Position numbers and translations under genes: made by a program. The notes below the pieces were generated by a model, which had not been told where the DNA came from, ran no database searches, and saw only the letters and a program-made list of their open reading frames with translations. Below are positions 35,436 to 46,358 of a DNA stretch of 64,000 nucleotides, in pieces (the stretch's first letter is position 1; each line of letters starts with the position of its first letter). This DNA comes from Cymodocea nodosa. Lineage: Eukaryota; Streptophyta; Magnoliopsida; Alismatales; Cymodoceaceae. The stretch covers positions 14,654,501 to 14,718,500 of the forward strand of contig CM072338.1 in assembly GCA_036874045.1 (NCBI GenBank), in the 5' to 3' direction.

Positions 35436-36976
35436 TGTATACGTTGGCAAAGGAAATTTTAAGGAGGAAACCAATAATTAATTTATGCAAATCAATAATC
35501 CTATTCTCAATATTTCCAACACGAAAATAATTCTTTTGCAGTTAAAAATATTTTAAAAATTAGAAACAAAATCTCACATTTTTATACCATTGAATAAAAA
35601 TTTTATTTTATAATTTTGGAATTACTATAACAATACTCTTATTCAAATAATGGATTGGTAATTTACATAAGGTTCCAAAAATAATAATTTCATAGAATAT
35701 CAAAAATCCAAAAGATCATTTCTTCTGGTAGAATTGAATCAAGTAGAAACAAAGATTTTTCTGGTGCCTCTTCTTTACGCGTGGGTTGACAATGGTCAAT
35801 GTCATCGTGATAAATTTAAAAGTTTCACCTTAGTAATTGATGGTTACTAAATTTACGAGTTTGGTTGTGTATTTGAAATTCTATATTTGTACTTTAAAAA
35901 TGTAATTTTTCAAAATAAATATACCATGTAAAAAAATAATAACGTCCTCGCGTTAAACAGCTTCATTTGTAGGATTAAAATCCACATATGTTAAAGAGGA
36001 GTATTCTAAGCAGAAGATTTCTGCATCAAAAATCTAAAAAATAATGAATAGGTGAAAAGAGAATTATTTCTATGCAGTCAAGCGAATGAAAAGAATGTCA
36101 GGACAAGAGAATGCCAAAGAGGTTTGGAAAGTTTGAAATTCGGGTCAGAATAACGATTTGAAACATACATACAATTTTATTTTATTTAAAAAAAAAAAAA
36201 AAAAAACCATTCTCCAGAAGAGTCCTTTTATTGTTTAGAAAAAATTCCAAAAATCAAAATAAAAACCGCAATCTTACCAAATTAAAAGATGTTTAGTAGT
36301 TTGGGCAAAAATATTTTACCCACCAATAATTGTACTTAAATCCGAATTAACCGAGCCATCTGAAAGATGAATGGAGTTAACAACGTACGTCATGGAAATT
36401 AAATCAGGAGAAGCATCTACATAAGTAGCGTAAGCATCCGCTAACCATTATGCCAATGCTTTTGGTAATTACGCGCAATATTTTCTTCAGCGGAAGGATA
36501 TGGTTGAAGCAGACGTGTCATTCGGACCGACATGACCCGATTTTCTACGCGGTGTTGGACGATCCGGGTTGGATTTATTAGGTGAAGGATGAGAAGGGTT
36601 AGGTATTATTATTATTATTAAAACGGTCCGTTTACCATTAGATTTCTTCTACAAATGGTCGGTACATTGCCCAACCGCCGATGAGTAATTTTTGAAATGC
36701 TTATCGGAAAGTCTCTACGTTTTTTTTTACGTCTGAGATGAAGTTACTTTATTACCTTTTTGCAATACTTTTGTGTATTTAACAATGTAATCATTTCTAT
36801 AGTTAAGAGAAAATTAAATTTTGATTTATTATATAAATAAGAGATTATGCTGATAATATTAAGTCACGTTACCTTACATTATCAATTTTGGTAAAAGACA
36901 AGAAGAATTTGATTTTAGATGAGTCATTTGATTAACTTTATGAAAAAATTATTTTTAGTTATATATATATATATCT
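33304..36976. other. Intergenic region with microsatellites
   Basis: Contains a G+C-richer island at about 33880-34560, CATA/TA repeats at 34269-34303, (TA)15 at 34727-34756 and (TGTA)n at 35401-35440. A 21-nt-scale A run lies near 36188, and ATT repeats near 36605. Open frames inside the island (for example 34070-34612) run through the microsatellite and carry no domain. No gene is supported. Confidence 0.55.
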
Positions 36977-37597
36977 TTTGAAAAAAGAAATTTATGAGTA
37001 GAAAATGATGAGAAGAAAATAAAGGAATATTATAGAAAATGATAGAAATAAAAATGACAGAAAGTAATAAAAAGTTAATAGAAAATTAAAATATTTGTAC
37101 ATAAAATAGAAAATGATAAAATTTGAAATACAATACATAAGGCAAAAAATCATAGAATGTAAAATATATATATTTATTCATAAAATAAAAATATTAAAAT
37201 TAATAAATTAAATATTTTTTGTATTTATTTGTAAAATAAAGAATAACAAAATTTGTTATAGATAATATAAGATAAATTCAATTGTAATAATTGTTACAAC
37301 ATAAAATACATTTTACATATCTTTATTATTCCACATATCTCTCATAATATCAATTATCATCTATTAAATATATAAATAATATTTATATCAAAATTATATA
37401 TTGTTAATATATTCTATGATAATTCATATTTTCTTTTTCTTTATTTTTCATTTAAAGATCAAAAAGTTAAAAAATGAAAGAAAATTTTTCTTATATATCA
37501 AAAGAAAATGACAAAAAATAACAAAAAATCATTTAATACATAAATACTCAAAAAATATAAAATCTTTTCAATATTTTTCATCATTTTCTATGTACAC
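36977..37597 (-). mobile_element. Harbinger MITE (c), a deletion derivative of the H1 family
   Basis: From about 36,977 to 37,360 the text follows the reverse complement of the H1 3' end (25791-25430), including TTATAGAAAATGATAG, AATATTTGTACATAAAA, ATTAATAAATTAAATATTTT and TTATTATTCCACATATCTCT. The right end (TCATTTTCTATGTACACG) is an imperfect inverted repeat. No coding part remains. Confidence 0.72.
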
Positions 37598-38129
37598 GTC
37601 ACAGTAATAATAAAATAAGTTGTGTATAAGAAATATTTACGGTAAAGCACCACCACAAGGCACAAGCGCGCGCAAGTGGTGACAACAGACGAAGGTGTGG
37701 TGGAGCAGAAATTATTTTCTTGTTATTAATTGATTTAAAAATGAAATTTTAATGTAACGATGATGATATTGTGCGATAACATCTTGTCATATATATTACA
37801 AAATCATCTCGGCCATGCATTTCGAGACGAACGGATTAGAATTTTTTTATGCAATATATGGTAGCTAGTTCGTTATTTTCTATTTTTATCTTTGCATTTC
37901 TACCCAATAAAAAAACAGCAACAATCAAAACGTTTTTGATCCTTCGTATGCTTGAAGAACTTAAATTATCTCAACCCTCCGTTGTCAGGTTATCAAAGAA
38001 AATCTTAACGTGAAATATAAGAGGTTTTGTTTTGTTTTTTTTTTTTTCAAAATATCGAAAATGAAAGTTTGAAATCTTGTTTGTCTTAATTGCTATCATT
38101 TTAATCATCTAACTTAGTTTGCTTTCTCC

Positions 38130-38870
38130 ATGAAAAATCTTACGGAAGCTTTTAATAACTTCATCTCTAATAAGCATCAGCACAAAGATTTCTCTCCGAT
38201 TAATTGTAATTTTAGTTGGAGTAATTTCCAAACTTGTACCACCTAATCAAGATTTGAAAGAGTTACTGTTTCAACAAATTAATTGGGACACCAGCTGCCC
38301 TGGGGCCATCTATGTTTCTTAATTATGAATGATATAAGCAAGGAGGTATTCTTGCAGCACGTGCTTTTGAAAATCATTATAAAAAGCTCTTCAATAATAG
38401 CGCAGATTTCAATATTGATTGCGAAATTTATTTTTTCCTACCAAAGTCATGCAACCCAGAGTCCTTTTTAGAATCTCCTTTCTCCCTGAGGAAATCAAAG
38501 AGGTTGTTTTCGCCTTGGTTAGAGAAAAATCCCTCCATTATACCTTTATCACAAATATTAGGATATGATCGAAAACGATGATGACTGACTGACTCTCTCT
38601 CTCTTTTTCTTTTATTTTTTTTCCAAACTAGCAGCAATCCCGATCTCCTTAAATCGATTGGTAACACATTTTTGGCTTTAATTCCTAAGAAAGCTAAGGA
38701 TTCATTCATCAGTATCTGAATTTAAACCTATTAGCTTCATAAATAATACTTACAGAATAATAGCAAAATGTTCAACTTTTAGGTTGAGTCTCATCCTTGG
38801 TAACATCATGACCAAAGACCAGTGTGATTGTGACCTTCTTGATCAAAGGGAGGAGGAGGAGGAGTCTTTA
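38130..38870 (+). mobile_element. LINE remnant: endonuclease end and reverse transcriptase start
   Basis: Readings on + include NNFISNKHQHKDF and INCNFSWSNFQTC (end of the endonuclease). Near 38650 the text gives GNTFLALIPKKAKDSF, then NNTYRIIAKMFNFRLS and LILGNIMTKDQC, the first reverse transcriptase blocks of plant L1 elements. Heavily decayed. It probably continues at 40.76 kb. Confidence 0.6.
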
Positions 38871-39248
38871 AGATTGCTTTCTTGTTACCAAGAGACTCTT
38901 CGTTTTCTAAGGAATTTTTTAATTCCCACGTCTTTTTTCTCCACTACCTTTTTCTTATTTTATTGTCGCCTTCCTTGACAAATCGATACGTTCGAGTAGA
39001 GAAAATAACTTCGATTGTATTTATTTCAACTTTTTAATTCTTTAATTTTGACGAAAAGTCACATTACAGCCGTATTTTTAAAAAATAATGTTAATAGAAA
39101 AAGAAAAAGAAAAAAGAAATTTATTTTAATATTTTGAAATAATAAATGATTTTATGTAATTAAATAATTTCTTAAGAAAAGATATTTGGATTAAATTTAC
39201 CCTTTAACATCACCCATTGACTTACGTATACGTATTTATGACAGCCAT

Positions 39249-39348
39249 CCACGTGGCTTTCGCACTTATCTACGTGGCGACGACAGAATTACACCGATCG
39301 GATAATCTTGATGTCTCATCCATGGCCATTTTTGTCAAGTTGACGTCA
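39249..39348. promoter_or_regulatory. Cluster of ACGT-core motifs
   Basis: A palindromic G-box-like CCACGTGGC (39249-39257), TACGTGGC (39271-39278) and a perfect TGACGTCA (39341-39348) lie within 100 bp. Known: these are bZIP/bHLH binding cores in plant promoters. No gene start is recognisable nearby, so function is only a possibility. Confidence 0.3.
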
Positions 39349-39393
39349 CCTCCTCTAGTATTTGCGCTTTTAGAGGTTACTTTTCAGTCACGT

Positions 39394-39886
39394 CACTACA
39401 CGAAAATAAATCTATCATAACTAACTTTACTTTTACTGTATCTTAAAAATTATCACAAAAGATTCTCAAACATCCATCACAGTAATTATTATCTGTCATG
39501 ATAATGTCACTTATTATCACGAAGACAATATTGTAATGGATATTTTGCTAGATCTGTCACCATATATTTAAAATTTACCATCCTGTACATGCTACCGTGA
39601 TGGTAATGTCCATCACAATAGCATGCATATATAGGTTTGTCATTATAAATAAAAGAAAATGATTTAATATCCGGTCAATCTTATTGATTATTAACAAATA
39701 ATAATCGAACTTGTGTATATAATAATATTTTGATAAAACACCAAAAAGACATTTTAATGCTCATTAGATGTTAATAGACTAAAAGTTTGTACAGTTAAAC
39801 AAAAGTTTGTTCACATCGCACAAACATTAAAAGTCATATTTAATATGACATGTCATTGTGCATATATATCTTATTTTCTTGTAGTA
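39394..39886. mobile_element. CACTA-like (En/Spm) non-autonomous element
   Basis: The left end CACTACACGAAAATAAA and the reverse complement of the right end (TACTACAAGAAAATAAG) are the typical CACTACAAGAAAA inverted repeats. The last base of the right end is changed. The interior is noncoding and contains CCATCACAGTAATTATT and similar short words on both sides. The expected 3-bp target duplication is not intact (CGT versus ATA). Confidence 0.65.
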
Positions 39887-40755
39887 ATAATATCTAAAAT
39901 ACTTAAATTCTTGGATGCCAACACATCATTCAACAATTTCTCACCTACGACAAAACGGAAATAAAATTATAATTAGAAAATAAGAATAAAAGTTTGATTA
40001 TTAACATGTAAACGTTAATCATGGTATTGTTAAGCTTGAAAAAAACCATTCGATTAATCATCGTCGTTCATAATTATTCTGGCAAGACTTTGACCTACAA
40101 GAATAAGAAATAAAAATTGTAACTAAAAAGAATACAGGTATGAAAATTCTTGCATAAGTACATTTAAAATGAAAATTTAAATAAATAACACAAATACTTC
40201 TCAAACAACATTAATTCTAATAGCATCTCTAATTTTTACATCTGCATACGTCAAAAAAAAAAGAAAAGATTTCACATTGGCAAAAATATCAAAATAAAAT
40301 TTTAAGAATAAGTAAAAGAAATAATATAATGCCCAGATATTCCAACAAGTTTAGATAAAGTGTTTGATTCGTTAACAATTTCTTAGGAAACCCATCTCAT
40401 ACTAATCAAACTTTTATAAATAAGTGTTTTAAACTTTTCATTCACAAGTTGAGAGAGGCCTATGTCCATATAAGTATGCATTTTATTTGACTAAGGCAAT
40501 AAATATTTTTAAGTAATATTACCTATTCGTCACTATAAAGACTCTTATCAATAATATTTCTTCGTCAATTATTTATATATTTTATTGACTATACAAAATA
40601 AATGAGATTTCTTCTCCATTCTAAAACAATTTCTCATATGTTGCCAACAATTAGAAATTATAATGAAGACATGTTCTTTTGCAGGAAAACTGGAAAAAAA
40701 CCTAAGCTAGGAATTTGTTCATAATACTATCTTTTTGATCAATCATTTTGTGATA
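39887..40755. other. A+T-rich unassigned stretch
   Basis: No coding frame or repeat recognised. It separates the CACTA-like element from the downstream LINE piece. Confidence 0.4.
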
Positions 40756-41270
40756 AATTTTAAACAGGCATCCTTTATTTTTTCCAAACTATATCTAGAC
40801 ATCAAATCACCTCTTGTAAATCTTAACATTAGTGGTGAAGTTCTTACTTCTTATTTCTCTCTGGGATTATCGTTTCACTGTATATAGGAGAGCCTCTTTT
40901 GGAGACTAGGTGAGGGTTCTTTGAGAAACTTACTTACTTCTAAATAAGATGATTAATTGAAAGGATAAATTTCTCTCTTGGAGAGGTAGACTTTTGCCTT
41001 GCCAAATTTGGTTTTATACTCCTTCCTTAATTTTTATCTCTCTCTATGCTTCATCTTCTAATTACCAAGGTTGAAAAAGCCATAAATAAGATTAGAAAAT
41101 GTTTTGTTTAGAGATATCGATCTCTGAAAATGGTAATTCAATATATCATTTAAGTGATTGAAAAGAACCTTACAATTAATGGTAAGTATGCAACTAAATC
41201 TGGCTATCTTAATCTTATAGACAAAGTCATTAGATTTGATTTCTATAATAAAATTTTCACTTGATTAGTT
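40756..41270 (+). mobile_element. LINE remnant: reverse transcriptase end
   Basis: The reading NISGEVLTSYFSLGL, then YRRASFGD and KDKFLSWRGRLLPCQIW, matches the region after the YADD box of plant L1 reverse transcriptase (LGLPL ... WKGRLLSRGGR). Same strand as the piece at 38.1-38.9 kb, so the two are probably one LINE interrupted by the CACTA-like element and other DNA. Confidence 0.55.
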
Positions 41271-41275
41271 ATTTA

Positions 41276-41684
41276 AGAGAGGTTTGTGTACGAGGAAAAA
41301 TGAGGGAAAATCATGAAAAAATATGATATGTTTATGTCTAATGGAAAGTAACAATCATTTTATATAAAAAAATTTATAAGAGAAAGTGGAGTCATTTTCT
41401 TTCTTAAGTAAGAGAGTTTAAAAGTAATGGAAAGTGAGGAAAAAAATAAAAGAAAATATAATTTGTTAAATTCATATATTAAAAAAATGAAATAAAAATA
41501 AAAATAATTTTTTATAATATATTAAATTTATATATTATAAATTTAATATTATGATGTATAATATACTATTACGAAGAATATAAACATTTTTAATTTTTTA
41601 CAATTTTCTTTTTAGTTACTTTTTGATTTTTTTTTTTTCTATTACTTTCTGTTATTTTCTAAGTATACAAAGAAATTCTTAAGA
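41276..41684. mobile_element. Harbinger-type MITE (d)
   Basis: Left end GAGGTTTGTGTACGAGGA, right end (reverse complement) AAGAATTTCTTTGTATAC. The body has the same AAAGTGGAGTCATTTTC and TAATATACTATTACGAAG words as MITE b at 20.47-21.06 kb, so they belong to one family. About 410 bp, noncoding. Confidence 0.68.
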
Positions 41685-42906
41685 TAAGTTTAGTGTTCTT
41701 TAGTTCTTAAGTTTCTTGACTCAACAAAAATAAAGTCACTTTTAAACATGCATAAACTTAGAATATCTTCTTGATATTATGCAATATCTTGAGTTTTACA
41801 TATTTTTAAATAGAAAATTTGACTTCTAATGTAAATATTGAAGTTATTAATTAATGAGATTCAAGCAACATAAAGTAATTGACAATAACTCTTATATAAG
41901 GTAGATCGAGAACAATTCTCAATTTAAAAGATTAGCTAACTAAGTAAAAAAAGAAGTCTAAAAATAACCTCTTTTTTTTTTTTTTGACTCTTCCTTGTTT
42001 ATACTTGTTTCCTCCGTTACTTCTTGTGTAAATTTTTGTTTATAAATTTTTGTTTTTATTAATGCACTTTTCTTACCGCTTTTTGCGAGAAAGGACAATA
42101 ATCATTATAAAAAAATCAAAAAATATCGTTACGACAAGAACAACAAGACGGGCAAATTGTAAGAGAATTTTTTTTTTTTTTGAAAAAAAAAAGAAAAGGA
42201 AACGTGGAGGACGCAAAGGAGATGACAATCGACAAGCGAGATGAAGTGAGTTTGTGCATACTACACACGTAGACTCCTTTTATTCAATACGGGTACATGT
42301 AATTTTATTCCTATCTTATTATTTATTTGTCTGTGAATTTGATAAATTAACTTGTTTACTTATAAGCCAACCTATATGTATTATTTATTTATTTACTTAC
42401 AAATTTAATACAAAAAAAAATTAATACGAGTAAACTTATACTCACCTCATCCCGGTGATTCAGCAAATGTGCACGGTGGGTTGTGTCGCCGATTTGATGA
42501 ATACCTTAGTCGAGCTTCTGGGCTGGGCCTATTAAGCGTAAGTAGTGGTGGTGGGCCTAGCCGCCACAGTCCAATTAGTTTGCATTGGGCTTAGCCCTTG
42601 ACACTCATGGATCCACGTCAAGATTAGGCACCTTATTTTTTTGGAAAAATAATATACATAATCAAAAAAAGATGTGATCATTGTATCAGGACAATTAAAA
42701 AATTTCTACTGTTTTTATTATTATCGTAAGTTCGACAGATTCGGATATTTTTTAATTCGTTAACTGTGAAAAAACAAACAGTATTGCCTTCTCAGCGAGT
42801 GGCGTGCTTCGTCTGAAGAGGTTCGGAGCTTGTGATCGGCGGCAGCAATCTTCACCGCAACACCAACACCAACGGCGAAGAGCAACCCCCATCGTCATCG
42901 TCGTCC
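41685..42906. other. Upstream region of the LRK10-like gene
   Basis: A+T-rich with poly-T and poly-A runs at 41970-42200. From about 42470 the text becomes G+C-richer. The last 130 bp before the ATG contain CAACACCAACACCAACGGCG and look like a 5' untranslated region. No clear TATA box. Confidence 0.4.
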
Positions 42907-44838
42907 ATGGCTTCCCCTTCTCCTCCGCGGCCACTACTCCTCCTCCTGTGCTTTCTGTCCGTCCATCTGCTCGCATTGTCCCACCATGCCCACTCCTCCT
43001 GCCGCCCTCCCCCTCCTTGCCTCCCCTTCCCATCACCCCCTCCCTTCCCCTTCTCCTTCTCCTCCGGCTGCGGCCACCCTTCCTTCCAGATCCGCTGCTC
43101 CTCCTCCAACACCTCCCGCATCTCCATCCGCTCCTTCTCCTTCGACCTCCTCCACTCCTCCCCACACTCCCACTCCCTTCTCCTCTCCCCTTCCTACCTC
43201 CGCAACCTTTCCTCTTCCCGCCTCCCCCCTTCCCCAATCGACCTCTCCTCCTCTCCCTTCCACTTCTCCACTGCCTCCTGCTCCCGCCTCGCCTCTCTCC
43301 CCCATGCCCCCAACGCCTGCTCCAACAACTCCCGCTGCTCCTGGCAGCGCCGCTTCCTCTCCGACCCGCTTCTTCTTCTCAAGGGCTGCCCACGTCACTC
43401 CACCCAGGCCGCTCGGTCGTCTGCCCACCGTGATGTCGATTACCGCGTTTACGCCTCCATCCTCACCTTCTTGAGGTCGGGGATCCAGGTGCAGTGGAAC
43501 CCAAACTCCGACCGCTACTTCGCCCGCTGTAGCCATTGCAAGAAGACCACTCCAGGGGGGTTTTGCGGATTCAACGTCTCCGACCCATCCAAGTCTTTCC
43601 TCTGCTTCAAACCACCCGTCGCGGAGACCAGCCCAGAGCGCCCACGACGGCACGTCAATCGCGTTCTGCTCCTCGGCTCTACCATCTTCGGCATCGTCTG
43701 TGTCTTCGCCCTCCTGTTCTCTGCCGCTGTCGTCTTCCACCGTCGTAACAACGCGCCTGACGCTGTTGGGTCGCCGGAGTCTATGGTCCGCGCATTCCTC
43801 CGTCGCCACCAGTTCCATCTTCGCTCGCCGGTGTATAGCTACGAGCAACTCCAGGCCTCCACCGACGGGTTCGATCCCCGGCGCAAGATTGGAGACGGTG
43901 GGTTTGGGTCGGTCTACCTCGCTCGTATGGAGGATGGTGGAGTTGCGGCCGTCAAGCGCCTGCATCGCCACCACCCGTCCGCTACCAAAAACAAGTCCTT
44001 CTGTAACGAGATACTCATCCTTTCTTCCATTCACCATCCCAATCTTGTGCGGTTCCATGGATACTGTTGCGACCCACGGGGACTTCTGATTGTCTACGAC
44101 TATGTCCCCAATGGAACACTTGCCGACCACCTTCACGGCTCCAAGTCACCGGCCCTGTCGTGGGTTGTGCGGGTCGACATCGCACTCGAGACTGCTAGTG
44201 CTCTGGAGTACCTACATTTCTCCGTGAAACCGCCGGTGGTCCACCGCGACATCACTTCCAGCAACATCTTCGTGGAAGAGGACATGACCGTCAAGGTTGG
44301 GGATTTCGGTTTGTCGAGATTGTTGAGCTTGCCGCCCGCCAGGTCCTGCCAGATGCTGGGGGGCGGTGGATCGTCGTCGTCACAATGTGTGTGGACAGGT
44401 CCACAGGGGACGCCTGGTTACTTGGACCCCGATTATTATCACTCCTTCCGCCTTACGGAGAAGAGTGACGTCTACAGCTTCGGAGTCGTCCTTCTGGAAC
44501 TCATCACCGGGATGAAGGCGGTGGATGCGAGGAGGGACAAGGGTGAGGTTGGCCTTGCGGAGATGGTTGTGTCGAGAATTCAAATGGGGGACCTCCACAA
44601 GGTTGTAGACCCATTTCTCCTAAGAGATGAAGGACAAGGAATGAGGACAATTGAGGCTGTGGCGGAGCTAGCTTTCAGGAGTCTCGCAGCTGACAAGGAT
44701 GACCGGCCAGACTCGAAGGAATTGGTGGAAGAGCTCAAGCGGATCAGGGCCAGGGTACAAGAGCAAATGCCATCCATATCAGCTTCTGGTGCTGGCTATG
44801 GAACCCAAGTCAGGTCCGTAGAATCCATTACTGCATAA
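42907..44838 (+). CDS. LRK10L-like: LRK10-like receptor kinase (LRK10L1 type), intronless
   Basis: 643 residues from the first in-frame ATG at 42907; the open frame upstream of it has no ATG. Signal peptide at 1-31 (PPRPLLLLLCFLSVHLLALS). The ectodomain has cysteines at 32, 38, 55, 64, 125, 138, 144 and 161. A WAK-associated C-terminal motif follows (W197, then CSHC 208-211, GGFCG 217-221, C233). Membrane span about 250-277, juxtamembrane Arg. Kinase: IGDGGFGSV (328-336), Lys350, Glu368, HRDITSSN (446-453), DFG (466-468), GTPGYLDPDY (501-510). Known: LRK10L kinases include wheat Lr10-locus kinases and Arabidopsis relatives linked to stress and hormone responses. Odd: the usual Lys two residues after the catalytic Asp is Thr. 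From memory the Arabidopsis At1g25390 group shares HRDITSSN. Coding G+C is far above the surroundings. Ligand unknown. Confidence 0.93.
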   Translation: MASPSPPRPLLLLLCFLSVHLLALSHHAHSSCRPPPPCLPFPSPPPFPFSFSSGCGHPSFQIRCSSSNTSRISIRSFSFDLLHSSPHSHSLLLSPSYLRNLSSSRLPPSPIDLSSSPFHFSTASCSRLASLPHAPNACSNNSRCSWQRRFLSDPLLLLKGCPRHSTQAARSSAHRDVDYRVYASILTFLRSGIQVQWNPNSDRYFARCSHCKKTTPGGFCGFNVSDPSKSFLCFKPPVAETSPERPRRHVNRVLLLGSTIFGIVCVFALLFSAAVVFHRRNNAPDAVGSPESMVRAFLRRHQFHLRSPVYSYEQLQASTDGFDPRRKIGDGGFGSVYLARMEDGGVAAVKRLHRHHPSATKNKSFCNEILILSSIHHPNLVRFHGYCCDPRGLLIVYDYVPNGTLADHLHGSKSPALSWVVRVDIALETASALEYLHFSVKPPVVHRDITSSNIFVEEDMTVKVGDFGLSRLLSLPPARSCQMLGGGGSSSSQCVWTGPQGTPGYLDPDYYHSFRLTEKSDVYSFGVVLLELITGMKAVDARRDKGEVGLAEMVVSRIQMGDLHKVVDPFLLRDEGQGMRTIEAVAELAFRSLAADKDDRPDSKELVEELKRIRARVQEQMPSISASGAGYGTQVRSVESITA

Positions 44839-44959
44839 CTTTGCTGTTTCCTTCTTGATGGTCTGCCTCCACAAGCTTTATTAGCTAATAATCATATTTC
44901 TCCTGTCGTATCCTAAGCTCGTGGATATGGATATGTTTGAAAAACCCGAGACAAAAATT

Positions 44960-45182
44960 TACTTGCAAGCTAGAAAACATCTGCTTTCTTGGAAGCTAAC
45001 AAGTCTCCATCATGAAAAATAATTATAAATTCGTGGGAAAGGTTTTGCTTGCTTGCTAAACCAGAAAACACCAACTTCCTAGTGCATTTGTTTATAAAAG
45101 CATTGTTTTTTGACATTGGTAATGTTCTTGTCTGGATTTGAATCCAAGATTTTTTTTTCTTTCCCCAAGGTCTTATAAGGTG
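44960..45182 (+). repeat. Direct duplication, copy 1
   Basis: Shares CTAGAAAACATCTGCTT, CTTGGAAGCTA, GCTTGCTTGCTAAACCAG, TTGACATTGGTAATGTTC and CAAGGTCTTATAA with copy 2 at 46030-46358, on the same strand, 1.07 kb apart. It starts about 120 bp after the LRK10-like stop codon. Followed at about 45220 by two copies of GCTGGAAGCATTGTTGAA. Confidence 0.88.
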
Positions 45183-45409
45183 AGTGAAAATCACTTGCAG
45201 TATTTGTTGTTGGTTTTAGCTGGAAGCATTGTTGAAGCTGGAAGCATTGTTGAAGTGGTAGCAATTCTAGTGGCTCTCGGTAGCATTATGATACTATTTA
45301 TGGATCTTGAGGCAGTACACCAAAAGGGGAAAAGACTTGAAGAGTGGAGAGGAATTGCTAACAAAAGTCTGTGGACCCTAGTCAAATGTTACTTTGTTTT
45401 GATATAGGA

Positions 45410-45933
45410 TTAATTGTTCAAATATTCCTACCATATCTGACAAATTGCCTCAATACCTAAATTATAGCGAAATTGACTCTACATCCCTCTTATAGGAGTT
45501 TGGTTGTCTATATGCTCTTACCATCACCTATTATCAGGTGTCGTCAGAATGACTTTGTTAAATAGTTTTTTAGACCATTTTGTCCTTCACCATGATTTTT
45601 TTCAATAATCAAATAATAATCATAAGTTTATGATAATAATAATAAAGAGTTGTAATTATTATCTAAATCGACATTAATCAAATTATAAGTCTTAAACAAA
45701 TTCAAAGCCCATTTATATTGTAATTAATTTATACAAATCAAGATTAATGTGAAGAGGGGAAAAATGGTTAAAAAAAAAAACTTAATGATGTCATTAATGA
45801 TGGTAGGAGATGACAGATCGTAGTAAGGATATACAAGCAACCAAACTCATATAAAGGAGGTATAGAGACAATTTCACTATAATTTGGGTATTAAGGCAAT
45901 TGTTAGGTATAGTAGGGATATTTAGACAATTAA
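45410..45933. mobile_element. Long-inverted-repeat element, 524 bp
   Basis: The first and last about 115 bp are inverted copies. Both read TTAATTGT, AAATAT-CCTAC, TTGCCT-AATACC, AATTATAG-GAAATTG and AGTTTGGTTG in the same order on opposite strands. The middle is A+T-rich. The ends read TTAATTG, so TTAA or TTA may be the target site. No coding part. Superfamily not identified. Confidence 0.8.
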
Positions 45934-46029
45934 CCTTTTAATAAATGGCTGAACAGTGATGCTGTTATTTTCTCTCTTAGTACTTATAAAGTGAGGAAGT
46001 ACCACCTTTTTTTATCGTTGGTGGTTTAG

Positions 46030-46358
46030 TCAAATGTTACTTGCATGCTAAATAAAATCTAGAAAACATCTGCTTGCTTGGAAGCTAGTAAGTCTCTACC
46101 ATGAAAGATAATTATAAATATGCAGAAAATGTTTTGCTTGCTTGCTAAACCAGAAAACACCAGGTTCCAAGTGCATTTGTTTATACACAGCTGTCGGACC
46201 TAGTGTAGGTATGAGCTGCCAAAGCAAACAAGCACTCTTCCAGACTCCAATTCTTGGGTTGGAACTCTTTAAGCAAAAGTTTTGCTTTTTGACATTGGTA
46301 ATGTTCTGTCTGGATTTGAATCTAAGATTTCCTTTTTTTTCCCCCAAGGTCTTATAAA
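46030..46358 (+). repeat. Direct duplication, copy 2
   Basis: Like copy 1, but it holds an extra block of about 95 bp (about 46185-46280), starting CACAGCTGTCGGACC and including CAAGCACTCTTCCAG. The extra block lies between the GTGCATTTGTTTATA and GCTTTTTGACATTGG words. A long-inverted-repeat element lies between the two copies. Confidence 0.85.

Noticed and set aside
42832..42906. Upstream extension of the LRK10-like protein by 25 residues
   Set aside because: The base triplet at 42832 is GTG, not ATG. The first ATG in frame is at 42907 and begins a good signal peptide.
42752..44136. Long open frames on the minus strand and in other + frames across the LRK10-like gene
   Set aside because: They are low-complexity Gly/Arg or Pro/Ser-rich shadows caused by the G+C-rich codon bias of the real gene, which has clear kinase motifs.
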